Shown in pieces: positions 17,120-24,855 of a stretch of 52,206 nucleotides of DNA. Origin of the DNA: CAZYSK01 sp964649415. Its GTDB lineage: Bacteria > Chloroflexota > Anaerolineae > B4-G1. How positions within the stretch are numbered: position 1 is the stretch's first letter; the number at the start of each line of letters is the position of its first letter. The notes under the pieces are model-generated. The model was given only the letters and a program-made list of their open reading frames with translations, searched no databases and was not told the origin of the DNA. The position numbers and the translations under genes are program-made. The DNA lies in contig CAZYSK010000035.1 in the NCBI GenBank assembly GCA_964649415.1, positions 1-52,206 of the forward strand, written 5' to 3'.

Positions 17120-17671
17120 CTATGCCGGATAGAAATAGATGTCCGTTGGCTTGAGTTTGGAGTTGCGCAGGAACCGTCCCTTGACCGGCATCCCAACCCA
17201 GTCGATACTAGCCTCGTGGGGGTCAACGCCGACCAGCCGTGCCAGGAAGAGCGTATCTACCCCCTCGAACTCGACCAGCACCAGCACGTAGGGACACTGG
17301 GGCAGGAATTCCTCCGATCCGAAGTGACATACGGTGAAGGCGTGGACCGTGCCGACCGGCTCGATCTCGACCCACTCCGTCTCCTGGCCGGTGTACATGT
17401 CGTGTCCCCGTGGGGTGGCGTAGGTGTAGCCGCTCTCTGGCTCGCGGCTGACGATGAAGCGCCGGTTGGCCAGCGCGGCGAAGAAGGGGGAATCCTGGCC
17501 GTAGGAGTAGTTGTACTCGATCGCGTATGGCTGCTTGATGACGATAGCGCCCATGTCCTTCAGGGCAGAGAGATCGTCGCCGGTGGGGAAGGGCACGTTG
17601 AAGACGACCGTCCCCTCCATCGTCTCGTCCATCTTGTTGGGCAGTGCTTTCTTGGGCTTCTGTTCGCTCAT
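17120..17671 (-). CDS. DUF35-type OB-fold protein lacking zinc cysteines
   Basis: A 183-residue protein with the DUF35 arrangement: a short N-terminal rubredoxin-like region (ALANRRFIVSREPESGYTY...) and an OB-fold starting EWVEIEPVGTVHAFTVCHF and ending VGMPVKGRF. Proteins of this family bind CoA and partner SCP2-type thiolases or MaoC-like hydratases. The N-terminal region normally has two CXXC pairs for zinc, and here neither is present. Its ATG overlaps the stop of the thiolase-like gene, so the two are translated together and probably form one complex. The C-terminus (KLKPTDIYFYPA) follows the usual pattern. Confidence 0.75.
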   Translation of the reverse strand: MSEQKPKKALPNKMDETMEGTVVFNVPFPTGDDLSALKDMGAIVIKQPYAIEYNYSYGQDSPFFAALANRRFIVSREPESGYTYATPRGHDMYTGQETEWVEIEPVGTVHAFTVCHFGSEEFLPQCPYVLVLVEFEGVDTLFLARLVGVDPHEASIDWVGMPVKGRFLRNSKLKPTDIYFYPA

Positions 17672-19041
17672 TGGGCTCCCTCCGCTTCCTCCCGTTCCAG
17701 GATACTGACGGTGACGTAGGTGCCGGTGCCGGCGTGCGAGTGGATCGCGCCCCGGTGGGCGTCGGGCACCTGCAGCGCCGGGTCGCCGAAGTGTTGCTCA
17801 ATCGTGTGCTGTAACTGCCAGATGGCGAACACCGCCTGCATCAGCCCGGTCGCGCCGACCGGGTGACCACAGGCGATGAGGCCGCCCGAGGGGTTGACCG
17901 GGCAGGCCGGCTCATCCGCCAGATTGAGCCCGTAGTCGATACCCGGCATGAACGCCTTGCCGCTGGCGGCGAAGGTGCCGCCCTCGCCGTACCGGCACAG
18001 TCCCATGTCCTCGTAGGTCTGGATCTCCGAGGAGGTGTAGGCGTCGTGCAGCTCGATGAAGTCAATCTCGTTGAGCGGGTCGGTGATACCGGCGTTCTTG
18101 TAAGCCTCCCTGCTCCCCATGCGGCCGGCTCGGAAGGAGTGCACGCCGGGATAGCGGAACCCATGCGCCCACAGCTCCTTGTAGTAGGCGCGGGAATCGG
18201 CTTCCATCTCGTTGGGCAGCGCGTTGTACTTGTAGAAGTCCTCGTAGGACTGATGGGGCCGGTCGGAGAGACGCATAGCGTCGGTGCCCCGGCCAATGGC
18301 CGTGACGCGCACCTTGGGGAAGTCGCGCCCGGCGGCTTTCTCCAGCTTGGTCAACCCATCCTCCGAGCACAGCACCGCGCAGGCCGCGCCATCGCTCATC
18401 ACACAGATGTCGTGCCGGGTGAGGGGCCAGGCCACCATCGGGGCCGCCCGTACGTCCTCGATGGACAGCCGCATGCGCTTCTGGGCGTAGGGGTTGTGGT
18501 AGGCGTTGATGTGGTTCTTGACGGAGACGTGGGCCAGTTGTTCGACGGTGGTGCCGAACTCGCGCATGTGGCGCGTGACCATCATCGCGTAGTAGCCCGA
18601 GTAGAAGCCGCCCACCGGATAGTCGAAGGACACGTCGGAGGCCAGCGCGATGAACTCATTCCCCTTCCACGTCTCTACGTGGGACATCATCTCGAAGCCG
18701 TAGCAGAGCACGACGTCGGCGTAGCCGGAGGCGATGGCTTTCCAGCCCTCCTGGAAGCAGATGCCCCCGGTGGCTCCGCCCCCCTCGACGCGGTGAGATG
18801 GCTTCGGTAGCATGCCGATGTAATCCTGGGCCATGATGGCGGCCATTAGCTGGCGCTCGAAGTGGTCTGAGAAGTACGATGCCACCGTGGCGTCCACCAG
18901 TTCCCAGAACCTGGGGTGCTCGATCCCCAGATCGGCGAGGGCGTAGTCATAGGCCTCCTTGACCAACGCCGGGAAGGTCTTGTCGGGTCGAGCCTTGGCG
19001 AACTTGGAGACCCCACCCGAGACAGCGTATACGGGACGCAT
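17668..19041 (-). CDS. SCP2/thiolase-like protein without the nucleophilic cysteine
   Basis: A 457-residue protein of the thiolase superfamily. The C-terminal signatures are ELHDAYTSSEIQTYEDMG and NPSGGLIACGHPVGATG, so the histidine and the second cysteine regions are kept. The N-terminal motif that normally reads VEAACASG is VEGGGATG, with glycine 89 in place of the nucleophilic cysteine. Thiolysis by the usual mechanism is therefore unlikely. In the Ltp2/ChsH2 steroid aldolases a cysteine-less thiolase-fold protein works with a DUF35 partner on a CoA thioester, and the coupled DUF35 gene here suggests a similar retro-aldolase or acyl-CoA lyase. GAAGGAGG lies six bases before the ATG at 19041. 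It leads the - strand cluster. Confidence 0.78.
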   Translation of the reverse strand: MRPVYAVSGGVSKFAKARPDKTFPALVKEAYDYALADLGIEHPRFWELVDATVASYFSDHFERQLMAAIMAQDYIGMLPKPSHRVEGGGATGGICFQEGWKAIASGYADVVLCYGFEMMSHVETWKGNEFIALASDVSFDYPVGGFYSGYYAMMVTRHMREFGTTVEQLAHVSVKNHINAYHNPYAQKRMRLSIEDVRAAPMVAWPLTRHDICVMSDGAACAVLCSEDGLTKLEKAAGRDFPKVRVTAIGRGTDAMRLSDRPHQSYEDFYKYNALPNEMEADSRAYYKELWAHGFRYPGVHSFRAGRMGSREAYKNAGITDPLNEIDFIELHDAYTSSEIQTYEDMGLCRYGEGGTFAASGKAFMPGIDYGLNLADEPACPVNPSGGLIACGHPVGATGLMQAVFAIWQLQHTIEQHFGDPALQVPDAHRGAIHSHAGTGTYVTVSILEREEAEGAQ

Positions 19042-19084
19042 AGAGTACCTCCTTCGTGACTTGTGGCTTGACTTGTGCGTGTTC

Positions 19085-19160
19085 CAACATCCGTCGGATC
19101 GCGGCCATTATGGTCACCTGGATTGGATCGCGGCCAGGATGGCCGCCTGGGTTCGTGTGG
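19085..19160. repeat. Pair of GCGGCC hairpins upstream of the thiolase-like gene
   Basis: GGATC followed by GCGGCC, loop AGGAT, GGCCGC is complete near 19126-19147, with a degraded copy (GCGGCC, ATTAT, GGTCAC) just before it. This is the GGACC-type family with a GGATC flank. Confidence 0.75.
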
Positions 19161-19167
19161 TCTGCAT
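19114..19167 (-). CDS. Possible 17-residue peptide in the thiolase leader
   Basis: A tiny frame, MQTTRTQAAILAAIQSR, begins at 19167 behind an ideal AAGGAGGTG ribosome site and ends in the hairpin repeats upstream of the thiolase-like gene. It may be a leader peptide, or the surviving start of a gene destroyed by repeat insertion. Nothing else supports translation. Confidence 0.2.
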   Translation of the reverse strand: MQTTRTQAAILAAIQSR

Positions 19168-19532
19168 CACCTCCTTGACGTTCCTACCCGCTGCCGGTCT
19201 ACCAGGCCGTCCTGAGGACGCCCCTGCCTGCAGGGTATTCGATTCACAACGACGACAGTTCGTCGGTTAGTCATCTGTGTCTATCCCGATTCAGCGGGAT
19301 CGTGGGGCGGAAGGATGGTGGTTCTGGAGGGGTGTGAGGGAGGCAGGGTGAAGAGGAGACATGGGGATGCCACTGTTTGGCGTGAGCTATGCGGTGTATA
19401 TCATTCACAGCGTTGCTTCCAGAGAGAACCGTTCACGGCCACGGCTGGCCGTCTCGCTGGGCGGTGTTCGTCTGTGCGTCAAGCCTGTGTGCGTCAGGCC
19501 TGTCCCCTGCTCTGGCGTGGATGGGGGCAGGA
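19168..19532. other. Intergenic, no gene seen
   Basis: About 365 bases between the thiolase-like leader and the DUF2148 gene. A small hairpin TCCCG, ATTCAG, CGGGA lies near 19283. I see no convincing gene or promoter. Confidence 0.5.
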
Positions 19533-20039
19533 TCAGCGATCGAAATAGATGGACTTGCCGGTGACTGACAGCGGAATGCCCATCACGAAGTCTGCGTCGA
19601 TCAGGCCGATCTCGCGCGCCACGACGCCCGCGCGATACATGATGCGGTTGTCTACGTTCAGCAGGCTGGCCGTCTTCGCCGCCGAGCCGATGGCGATTCC
19701 CATATCCAGCAACCGAAAGGCGCAGTTGGGGCCCCTGAACTCTCCTTCGACCGTGTTGGGCTCGATGCATGTCTCGCTCCCGCAGGCCGCACAGTCCAGC
19801 CCCAGTGCATCGGCGTCTTTCAGCCCGATCAGCACCACCGCCTCCGAATCGATGACGTTCTGCCCGTCCCGGTCGAAGTTGCGTTTGCCCGTTCGCTCCC
19901 CGTAGGCGATCATGGCCTTGCCCAGCCGCTGCAACGCGTCTCCCTCGACGATGCTCAATACGACGAAGTCCTGCCCCGCTGCCTTGGGCGCGGTCCGGGC
20001 GGAGATGGCCATTAGTTCGGCTACCGTGTGTATGCTCAT
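19533..20039 (-). CDS. DUF2148 ferredoxin-like domain protein
   Basis: A 168-residue protein of the DUF2148 family, small proteins annotated as having a ferredoxin-like domain. The cysteine cluster is CAACGSETC followed by GPNC, which could hold an iron-sulfur centre. The segments DALQRLGKAMIAYGER and GIAIGSAAKTASLLNVDNRIMYRAG are family-typical. The start at 20039 (MSIHTVAELM) has only a weak AGAGAA upstream; a longer in-frame start at 20126 has no support. The redox partner and function are unknown. It stands alone between two repeat-rich spacers. Confidence 0.8.
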   Translation of the reverse strand: MSIHTVAELMAISARTAPKAAGQDFVVLSIVEGDALQRLGKAMIAYGERTGKRNFDRDGQNVIDSEAVVLIGLKDADALGLDCAACGSETCIEPNTVEGEFRGPNCAFRLLDMGIAIGSAAKTASLLNVDNRIMYRAGVVAREIGLIDADFVMGIPLSVTGKSIYFDR

Positions 20040-20409
20040 GTTTTCTCTATAGGATTGGGAATGGCTTGTGTGCCGGTCATCGTATACCAAACGCGCCAGG
20101 ATGAGAAGTCCGGCAATATGGCTCAACCGAGACCTGACAGGTTCAAAATGCCCAGAACCTGTCAGGCCTTACCTTGCCACCCTCCGTGTAGGCGGCCCTC
20201 AGGCCAAGTACAGCGATGCATAGATTCGTTCCGCGATTCCAGCGACCTCACCGCCGTAGGACAGGTGGTGCTAGGCGCATGAATGAGCGGAGAATCACCC
20301 CAACACCGGATCTTCCAGGCCGGTGCGAGCCAGCAAGCCCGACGCGGATTTGCGAAACCGCCTACTAAGCCCACCGAGGGCGCGGTTTCCGCGCCCGCAC
20401 AGGAGCGGC
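20040..20409. repeat. Repeat-bearing intergenic region with two hairpins
   Basis: No gene is seen in these 370 bases. CCTGACAGGTTC (20133-20144) pairs with GAACCTGTCAGG (20155-20166) around a ten-base loop. GGGCGCGG (20378-20385) pairs with CCGCGCCC (20389-20396) around TTT; almost the same TTT-loop hairpin recurs at 44709-44723. The second may also serve to end the upstream-strand transcript, but there is no T-run. Confidence 0.75.
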
Positions 20410-21732
20410 CTAGTCGAATCGTCCCGCCAGGACTTCCTCCAGCGTGGGCTGGCCGATGACCTGGAGCTCATAGCGCACCCGATCCATCGGGTGCTGCACG
20501 TTGATCAGCCGCCGCAGGTCTATAGGCGTGGCGGTCAGGACCAGGTCGCACTCGGTCTGGTTGATGGTTTCCTCCAGATCGCGCACCTGCTCGTCGCCGT
20601 ACCCCATCGCCGGCAGGAGCGGGCCGGTCCCCGGGTATTTCCTGAACGTGTCTGCGATGGACCGGACCGCGTAGGGACGCGGGTCCACCAACTCCGCCGC
20701 ACCGAAGCGCCGGGCCGCGACCACGCCGGCCCCGTACGCCATCTCGCCATGCGTCAGTGTCGGCCCGTCCTCGATCACCAGGACGCGTTTGCCCCGGATG
20801 GCCGCCGGGTCCTCCACGAAGATGGGGGATGCGGCCTCGACCAGTGTCGCCTGCGGGTTGACCGCGTAGATGCTCTTTCGTACCGTGGCGACTCCCTCGG
20901 GCTCGGCGGTGTCCACCTTGTTGATCAGCACCACGTGGGCCGCGCGCAGGTTCGCCTCTCCGGGATGGTAGCGCAGTTCGTGCCCTGCCCGGTGAGGGTC
21001 CACGACGACGATGTGCAGGTCGGGCCGGTAGAAGGGCAGGTCGTTGTTCCCGCCATCCCACACGACCACGTCTGCCTCCTCCTCCGCCTGGCGCAGAATC
21101 GCCTCGTAGTCCACTCCGGCATACACCACGACGCCCCGGTCTATGTGGGGCTCGTACTCCTCTCGCTCCTCGATGGTGCACTTGTGGTGATCGAGGTCCG
21201 CGTACGTGGCGAAGCGCTGCACGGCCTGGGCGGCCAGGTCCCCGTAGGGCATCGGGTGCCGGATGACCACCACGTCTTTGCCCATCTGCTGGAGCACGTC
21301 GCAGACGCGGCGCGTCGTCTGGCTCTTGCCCGATCCGGTGCGCACGGCGCAGACCGTCACCACCGGCTTGCGGCTGTCCAGCAGCGTCGAGCCGGTTCCC
21401 ATCAGGCGAAAGTCGGCACCAGCCGCCAGAACCTGCGACGCCTTGTGCATCACGTACTCGTGGGGCACGTCGGAATAGGCAAACACCACCTGGTCCACCT
21501 GATGCCGGTGGATCAGGTCATCCAGGTCCGTCTCAGGATAGATGGGGATGCCCTCGGGATACAGGCTTCCGGCCAGTTCGGGCGGGTATCGGCGTCCCTC
21601 GATGTTGGGGATCTGTGTCGCGGTGAAAGCGGCCACCTCATACGCGGGGTTGTCGCGGAAGTAGACGTTGAAATTGTGGAAATCGCGCCCGGCGGCGCCC
21701 ATGACAACGGTGACAATGCGTTTCTGGTTCAT
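20410..21732 (-). CDS. Cyclic 2,3-diphosphoglycerate synthetase-like P-loop protein
   Basis: A 440-residue protein of the family that includes the cyclic 2,3-diphosphoglycerate synthetases of thermophilic methanogens; bacterial homologues are usually labelled GTPase. The N-terminal Rossmann-like part (KRIVTVVMGAAGRDFHNFN) precedes a P-loop, CAVRTGSGKSQTTRRV, near residue 130. DVVVWDGGNNDLPF gives a Walker-B-like aspartate, and VLINKVDTA resembles a G4 motif. cDPG is a thermostabiliser in methanogens; whether this protein makes it is not shown. Its ATG overlaps the stop of the preceding small membrane protein. It ends next to a repeat-rich spacer. Confidence 0.72.
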   Translation of the reverse strand: MNQKRIVTVVMGAAGRDFHNFNVYFRDNPAYEVAAFTATQIPNIEGRRYPPELAGSLYPEGIPIYPETDLDDLIHRHQVDQVVFAYSDVPHEYVMHKASQVLAAGADFRLMGTGSTLLDSRKPVVTVCAVRTGSGKSQTTRRVCDVLQQMGKDVVVIRHPMPYGDLAAQAVQRFATYADLDHHKCTIEEREEYEPHIDRGVVVYAGVDYEAILRQAEEEADVVVWDGGNNDLPFYRPDLHIVVVDPHRAGHELRYHPGEANLRAAHVVLINKVDTAEPEGVATVRKSIYAVNPQATLVEAASPIFVEDPAAIRGKRVLVIEDGPTLTHGEMAYGAGVVAARRFGAAELVDPRPYAVRSIADTFRKYPGTGPLLPAMGYGDEQVRDLEETINQTECDLVLTATPIDLRRLINVQHPMDRVRYELQVIGQPTLEEVLAGRFD

Positions 21733-22016
21733 ACTGTGAAGTCTTCTTCTGTTGGGATTGGGCTGTCCTCCTTGCCACGCACCAGGAAGACCCACAGCAG
21801 CACAGGGATGATCAGCACCAGGATGCTCAGACAGCATGGTGCGATGCCGTATGCGGGGGCAATCTCCCCGGTCTGTGTGCTTGGACCGAATTCGCTGCTC
21901 CACTCCCCTGCGCCGGCGAATACCGCAATGCCCCCGGCGATCAGCGGCAGCGTGCAGCACAGCAGCGTGAGGGCTGCCACGACGATAGTGATGATCGTAC
22001 CCGTCTGTTTGGACAT
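21729..22016 (-). CDS. Small two-helix membrane protein
   Basis: A 95-residue protein with two hydrophobic helices, about residues 8-33 (IITIVVAALTLLCCTLPLIAG) and 60-80 (CCLSILVLIIPVLLWVFLV), joined by a polar loop, with an acidic C-terminus. I do not recognise a family. AAGGAG lies seven bases before the ATG. Its stop overlaps the start of the cDPG-synthetase-like gene, so it is translationally coupled to it. A 21-bp repeat array lies just upstream. Confidence 0.7.
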   Translation of the reverse strand: MSKQTGTIITIVVAALTLLCCTLPLIAGGIAVFAGAGEWSSEFGPSTQTGEIAPAYGIAPCCLSILVLIIPVLLWVFLVRGKEDSPIPTEEDFTV

Positions 22017-22060
22017 GAGCTCTCTCCTTTTGCTAGTGATCGGATCACGCGGACGCCTGT

Positions 22061-22241
22061 GTCCGCGAACGCGCGACCGATGTTAGCGGACGCACGACCA
22101 ACGTCCGCGAATGCATGACCAACGTTCGCGAACGCATGATCAATGTTCGCGAACGCACGACCAATGTCCGCGAACACATGATCAATGTTCGCGAACGCAC
22201 GATCAGTGTTCGCGAACGCACGATCAATGTTCGCGCGATCC
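22061..22241. repeat. 21-bp tandem repeat array (iteron-like)
   Basis: Eight full copies of a 21-bp unit start at 22061, 22082, 22103, 22124, 22145, 22166, 22187 and 22208, plus a partial ninth. The consensus is close to GTTCGCGAACGCACGATCAAT. Each unit contains the palindrome TTCGCGAA and a near-palindromic TGATCA. Copies near the tatC end are most alike, and those at the other end have diverged. The array fills the spacer between tatC and the small membrane protein. There are no unique spacers, so it is not CRISPR. Confidence 0.92.
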
Positions 22242-22256
22242 TGCCTGCCTGCCTGG

Positions 22257-22991
22257 TCACGCCAACCGTGACAGCAGGATTCCCAGCTCATACAGCAGCA
22301 TGAACGGTACCATGACCAACAGCATGTTGACTGGGTCCGTGGTGGGTGTGACAATCGCCGCCCCGGCGGCGGCTCCGACGATAACCAGTCTCCGCCCCTT
22401 GGCAAACGCCTCAGGCGTGGCGACGCCCAACTTGGCCAGGAAGTACATCACCAGCGGTGTCTCGAAGACGAGCCCGGCCCATAGCAGCATGTTGCCGACG
22501 AAGCTGATATACCGCTCAATGGAGTAGCGTTGCTCGACGATTTCGGACAAGAACCCCTTGAGAAAAGGGATCGCGGCTGGGAGCAACACCATCGCCGCGA
22601 AGACCACCCCGGTGGCGAAGCTCAGCGAGGCCGCCGGAGCGCCGATGAAAATGTAGCGTCGTTCATTGACCTCCAGGCCCGGCGCTGCAAACTTGAACAG
22701 CTCATACATGATGACCGGCATGGCGATCGTGATCCCGATGATGAGCGCCACCTTGAAAAAGACGGTGGGGGCTTCGGTGGGCGAGATGGCCAGCGGCACT
22801 TGATCTCCAAGTGGGCTGACCAGCGTCTTAAGGGCGGTAGGAGCGACCAGCATGCCCAGGAGTGTGCCGATGAGCAACGCGATAACGGCCCTGACCAGGC
22901 GTTGGCGTAGTTCATTCAGGTGATCGAGAAGGCCCATCTCGGCCTGCAGGTTTCCCTCTCGCTGCTTCGGTTTGTCTGTGCGACGCTTCAT
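22257..22991 (-). CDS. tatC: Sec-independent protein translocase TatC
   Basis: A 244-residue TatC, the receptor that recognises twin-arginine signal peptides in the cytoplasmic membrane. The N-terminal signature GLLDHLNELRQRLVRAVIAL is present, followed by six hydrophobic helices. The conserved periplasmic and second-loop segments are visible, including FKFAAPGLEVNERR, and the later GVATPEAFAKGRRLVIVGAAAGAAIVTPTTDP region is typical. The start codon overlaps the stop of the TatA/B gene, giving a two-gene tat operon. The length is normal. The gene ends 15 bases before the 21-bp array. Confidence 0.95.
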   Translation of the reverse strand: MKRRTDKPKQREGNLQAEMGLLDHLNELRQRLVRAVIALLIGTLLGMLVAPTALKTLVSPLGDQVPLAISPTEAPTVFFKVALIIGITIAMPVIMYELFKFAAPGLEVNERRYIFIGAPAASLSFATGVVFAAMVLLPAAIPFLKGFLSEIVEQRYSIERYISFVGNMLLWAGLVFETPLVMYFLAKLGVATPEAFAKGRRLVIVGAAAGAAIVTPTTDPVNMLLVMVPFMLLYELGILLSRLA

Positions 22992-23671
22992 TCTGTACCC
23001 TTCGCTGTACCCTTCGACTTCGGCTCTCCCGTGGCTGCGTCCTCCAGGGCCTGGCTGGCCTCCTGCACGGCGGTCTTCAGTTCAGCCCGCGCGTCGGCGA
23101 TTTCCTCTGCGCCTTCCTGCGCAGACTTCTCCACGGCCTGGCTGGCTTCCTGTGCGGCGGATTGGAACTCGGCCTGCAGGTCCGCAATCGGCTGTATGCC
23201 TTCCTGGATGGATTCCTCCAGCGTCTGGCGCGTCTGCTGCACTGCGGCCTGAAGATCGTCCTGGACGCCTGTGACGGACCCGACGATATCATCTTCGACC
23301 AGGCCCTCCAGGCTCTGCCGCGTTTCCTGCACGGCGCTCTGAAGCTCACTCCGGATCTCGACGATGGGCGCGATCCCCTCCCTGACGATGTCCTTCAGCT
23401 CTCCAATTGTGTCACCGCGGGTCTCGCCAGGTTGCCCCTCGTCGCCGTCCGTGGCCTCGGGCGTGCCCTCGCGTGTCTCATCGCCCTCTTCCTCGCTTGC
23501 CTGAGCCTCGGTATGAAGCAAGGACGTGAACTCGCCCGACATGCCGCGCAGCTTAGTGGCGAGGCGGCGGATAGACTGGATGACTTCCAGCACGCGCTTA
23601 GGGCCGACCAGCAGGATAGCGATGATCAGGATGACTGTTAGTTCCCAGGGGCCTACGTTCAGGAAATTCAC
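22988..23671 (-). CDS. TatA/TatB-family translocase subunit with long coiled-coil tail
   Basis: A 227-residue member of the TatA/TatB family. The N-terminus FLNVGPWELTVILIIAILLVGPKR is the usual short membrane helix, glycine hinge and start of the amphipathic helix (VLEVIQSIRR). GTG at 23671 is chosen since AAGGAG lies a few bases upstream. The C-terminal region after residue about 60 is unusually long. It has an acidic linker and then about four loose repeats near 30 residues with the words AVQETRQSLE, AVQQTRQTLE, AAQEASQAVE and AVQEASQALE, predicted to form coiled coil. The length and the following tatC suggest a TatB-like role. Confidence 0.88.
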   Translation of the reverse strand: MNFLNVGPWELTVILIIAILLVGPKRVLEVIQSIRRLATKLRGMSGEFTSLLHTEAQASEEEGDETREGTPEATDGDEGQPGETRGDTIGELKDIVREGIAPIVEIRSELQSAVQETRQSLEGLVEDDIVGSVTGVQDDLQAAVQQTRQTLEESIQEGIQPIADLQAEFQSAAQEASQAVEKSAQEGAEEIADARAELKTAVQEASQALEDAATGEPKSKGTAKGTE

Positions 23672-23710
23672 TACTGCTCCTTCAGTTTCACACCGTCCCA
23701 CTCTGAGAAA

Positions 23711-23935
23711 GCGGACGCAGACGTCCGCCTCTAGAAGGCTGTGCGGACGCGGACGTCCGCCTCTAGAAGGCTGTGCGGACGCGGACGTCCGCCTCTAGAA
23801 GGCTGTNNNNNNNNNNNNNNNNNNNNNNNNNNNNNNNNNNNNNNNNNNNNNNNNNNNNNNNNNNNNNNNNNNNNNNNNNNNNNNNNNNNNNNNNNNNNNN
23901 NNNNNNGCGGACGCGGACGTCCGCCTCTAGAGGGT
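23711..23935. repeat. 32-bp tandem hairpin array, interrupted by an assembly gap
   Basis: Units starting GCGGACGC occur at 23711, 23743, 23775 and, after the gap, 23907, a 32-bp period. Each has GCGGACG, loop CAGA or CGGA, CGTCCGC, followed by CTCTAGAAGGCTGT. The stem is one base different from the GCGGATG hairpin in the 191-bp array. The last copy covers the nusB stop codon at 23927. Confidence 0.93.
23807..23906. other. Assembly gap (100 N) inside the 32-bp array
   Basis: A conventional 100-N gap. The 32-bp phase before and after it requires that the true missing length is a multiple of 32. Confidence 0.95.
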
Positions 23936-24433
23936 TGTGCGTTCGCCTTCGCTATCCCTCGCGTCGGACGCAGCCGACCGCGGACGGTCGGGGTCAACGC
24001 CCGCCGAATCCTTGACGGCTTCGACGATGGCTTCTTTGTGCTCCACCAACGTGCCCAGCACGCCGTTGATGAATCGCGGGGCGCTGTCGGAGGCAAATGC
24101 CTTGGCCAGTTCGACCGCCTCGTTGATGGCTACTTTCACGGGCGTCCCGCCGTCCACGGCGAACTCGAAGATCGCCATGCGCAGGATGTTTCGGTCAATG
24201 TAGGCCATCTGGTCCAGCGGCCATTCAGGGGCGTAGCGATGGATGAATACGTCAAGCACCGCATGGTGTTCGAGCACGCCTCTCAGGAGGTGACGGCTGA
24301 AGTCTGCTGCCGCCTTCGGCAGGTCGGCAGCCACGAGACTTCGCTCTAGCACAGCGCCAGGCGGGTGATGTGCGCAGTCAATCTCGTACAATGCCTGTAG
24401 TGTTGCGATGCGGGCTTGATGGCGGCCCTTCAC
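23927..24433 (-). CDS. nusB: Transcription antitermination factor NusB
   Basis: A 168-residue NusB, the RNA-binding all-helical protein that works with S10 (NusE) in rRNA antitermination. The start KGRHQARIATLQALYEID, the central YIDRNILRMAIFEF and the closing KVAINEAVELAKAF and RFINGVLGTLVE motifs are all present. The C-terminal 25 residues (DSAGVDPDRPRSAASDARDSEGE) are an added polar tail, and the stop codon lies in the 32-bp repeat array. It follows the Asp23-family gene by 26 bases in the rpmF-fabD-fabG-asp23-nusB strand group. Confidence 0.95.
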   Translation of the reverse strand: MKGRHQARIATLQALYEIDCAHHPPGAVLERSLVAADLPKAAADFSRHLLRGVLEHHAVLDVFIHRYAPEWPLDQMAYIDRNILRMAIFEFAVDGGTPVKVAINEAVELAKAFASDSAPRFINGVLGTLVEHKEAIVEAVKDSAGVDPDRPRSAASDARDSEGERTTL

Positions 24434-24459
24434 GTTTCTGTGTCTCCGTCTCGGCCTTG

Positions 24460-24798
24460 CTATGCCCTCTCGGAAGGATAAGCCACGTCCTCAATGTGTA
24501 CGTCAATGGACAGGACTTCCATGCCGATCATGTCCCGGATGACCCGAGCAACCTCGGCCTGGATCTGGCGGCCGACGCTCAACATGCTCGTGTCCGGCTC
24601 AGCCACGACATGGAGTGTCACCCGCACGCGGTTTTCGACAATCTCGATCCCCACCCCGTTCTGGCGCAGGAGTCGAGGCACGCCGGTCAGTGGAGCCATA
24701 CGTGCTACACCGGGTACAGCCAGGGTGGTCAGTCGGGCTGTGGTCTCCAGCACCTCGGGGGCGATGGTGATCTTGCCGATCGTGGGTTGTGTGTCCAT
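24460..24798 (-). CDS. Asp23/Gls24 family protein
   Basis: A 112-residue protein of the Asp23/Gls24 (alkaline shock) family. The IGKITIAPEVLETTARLTTLAVPGVARM opening, GVGIEIVENRVRVTLHVVAEPDTSML core and MIGMEVLSIDVHIEDVAY end are typical. Members in Gram-positive bacteria act in envelope stress and cell division. The start at 24798 has AGAGGA upstream; an ATG at 24822 is less likely. It precedes nusB, an arrangement also common in Firmicutes. A second copy at 34467-34820 and a membrane-anchored relative at 44739-45428 are in the window. Confidence 0.85.
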   Translation of the reverse strand: MDTQPTIGKITIAPEVLETTARLTTLAVPGVARMAPLTGVPRLLRQNGVGIEIVENRVRVTLHVVAEPDTSMLSVGRQIQAEVARVIRDMIGMEVLSIDVHIEDVAYPSERA

Positions 24799-24855
24799 TC
24801 GTGTCCTCTTCTCGCACCCCATAGGGGCGCAGTCACGGCGGCCTTCTGCGGTTGC

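Noticed and set aside
22061..22241. CRISPR array
   Set aside because: The 21-bp units follow each other directly with no unique spacers, and no cas genes are present. The 59-bp and 110-bp arrays were rejected for the same reason.
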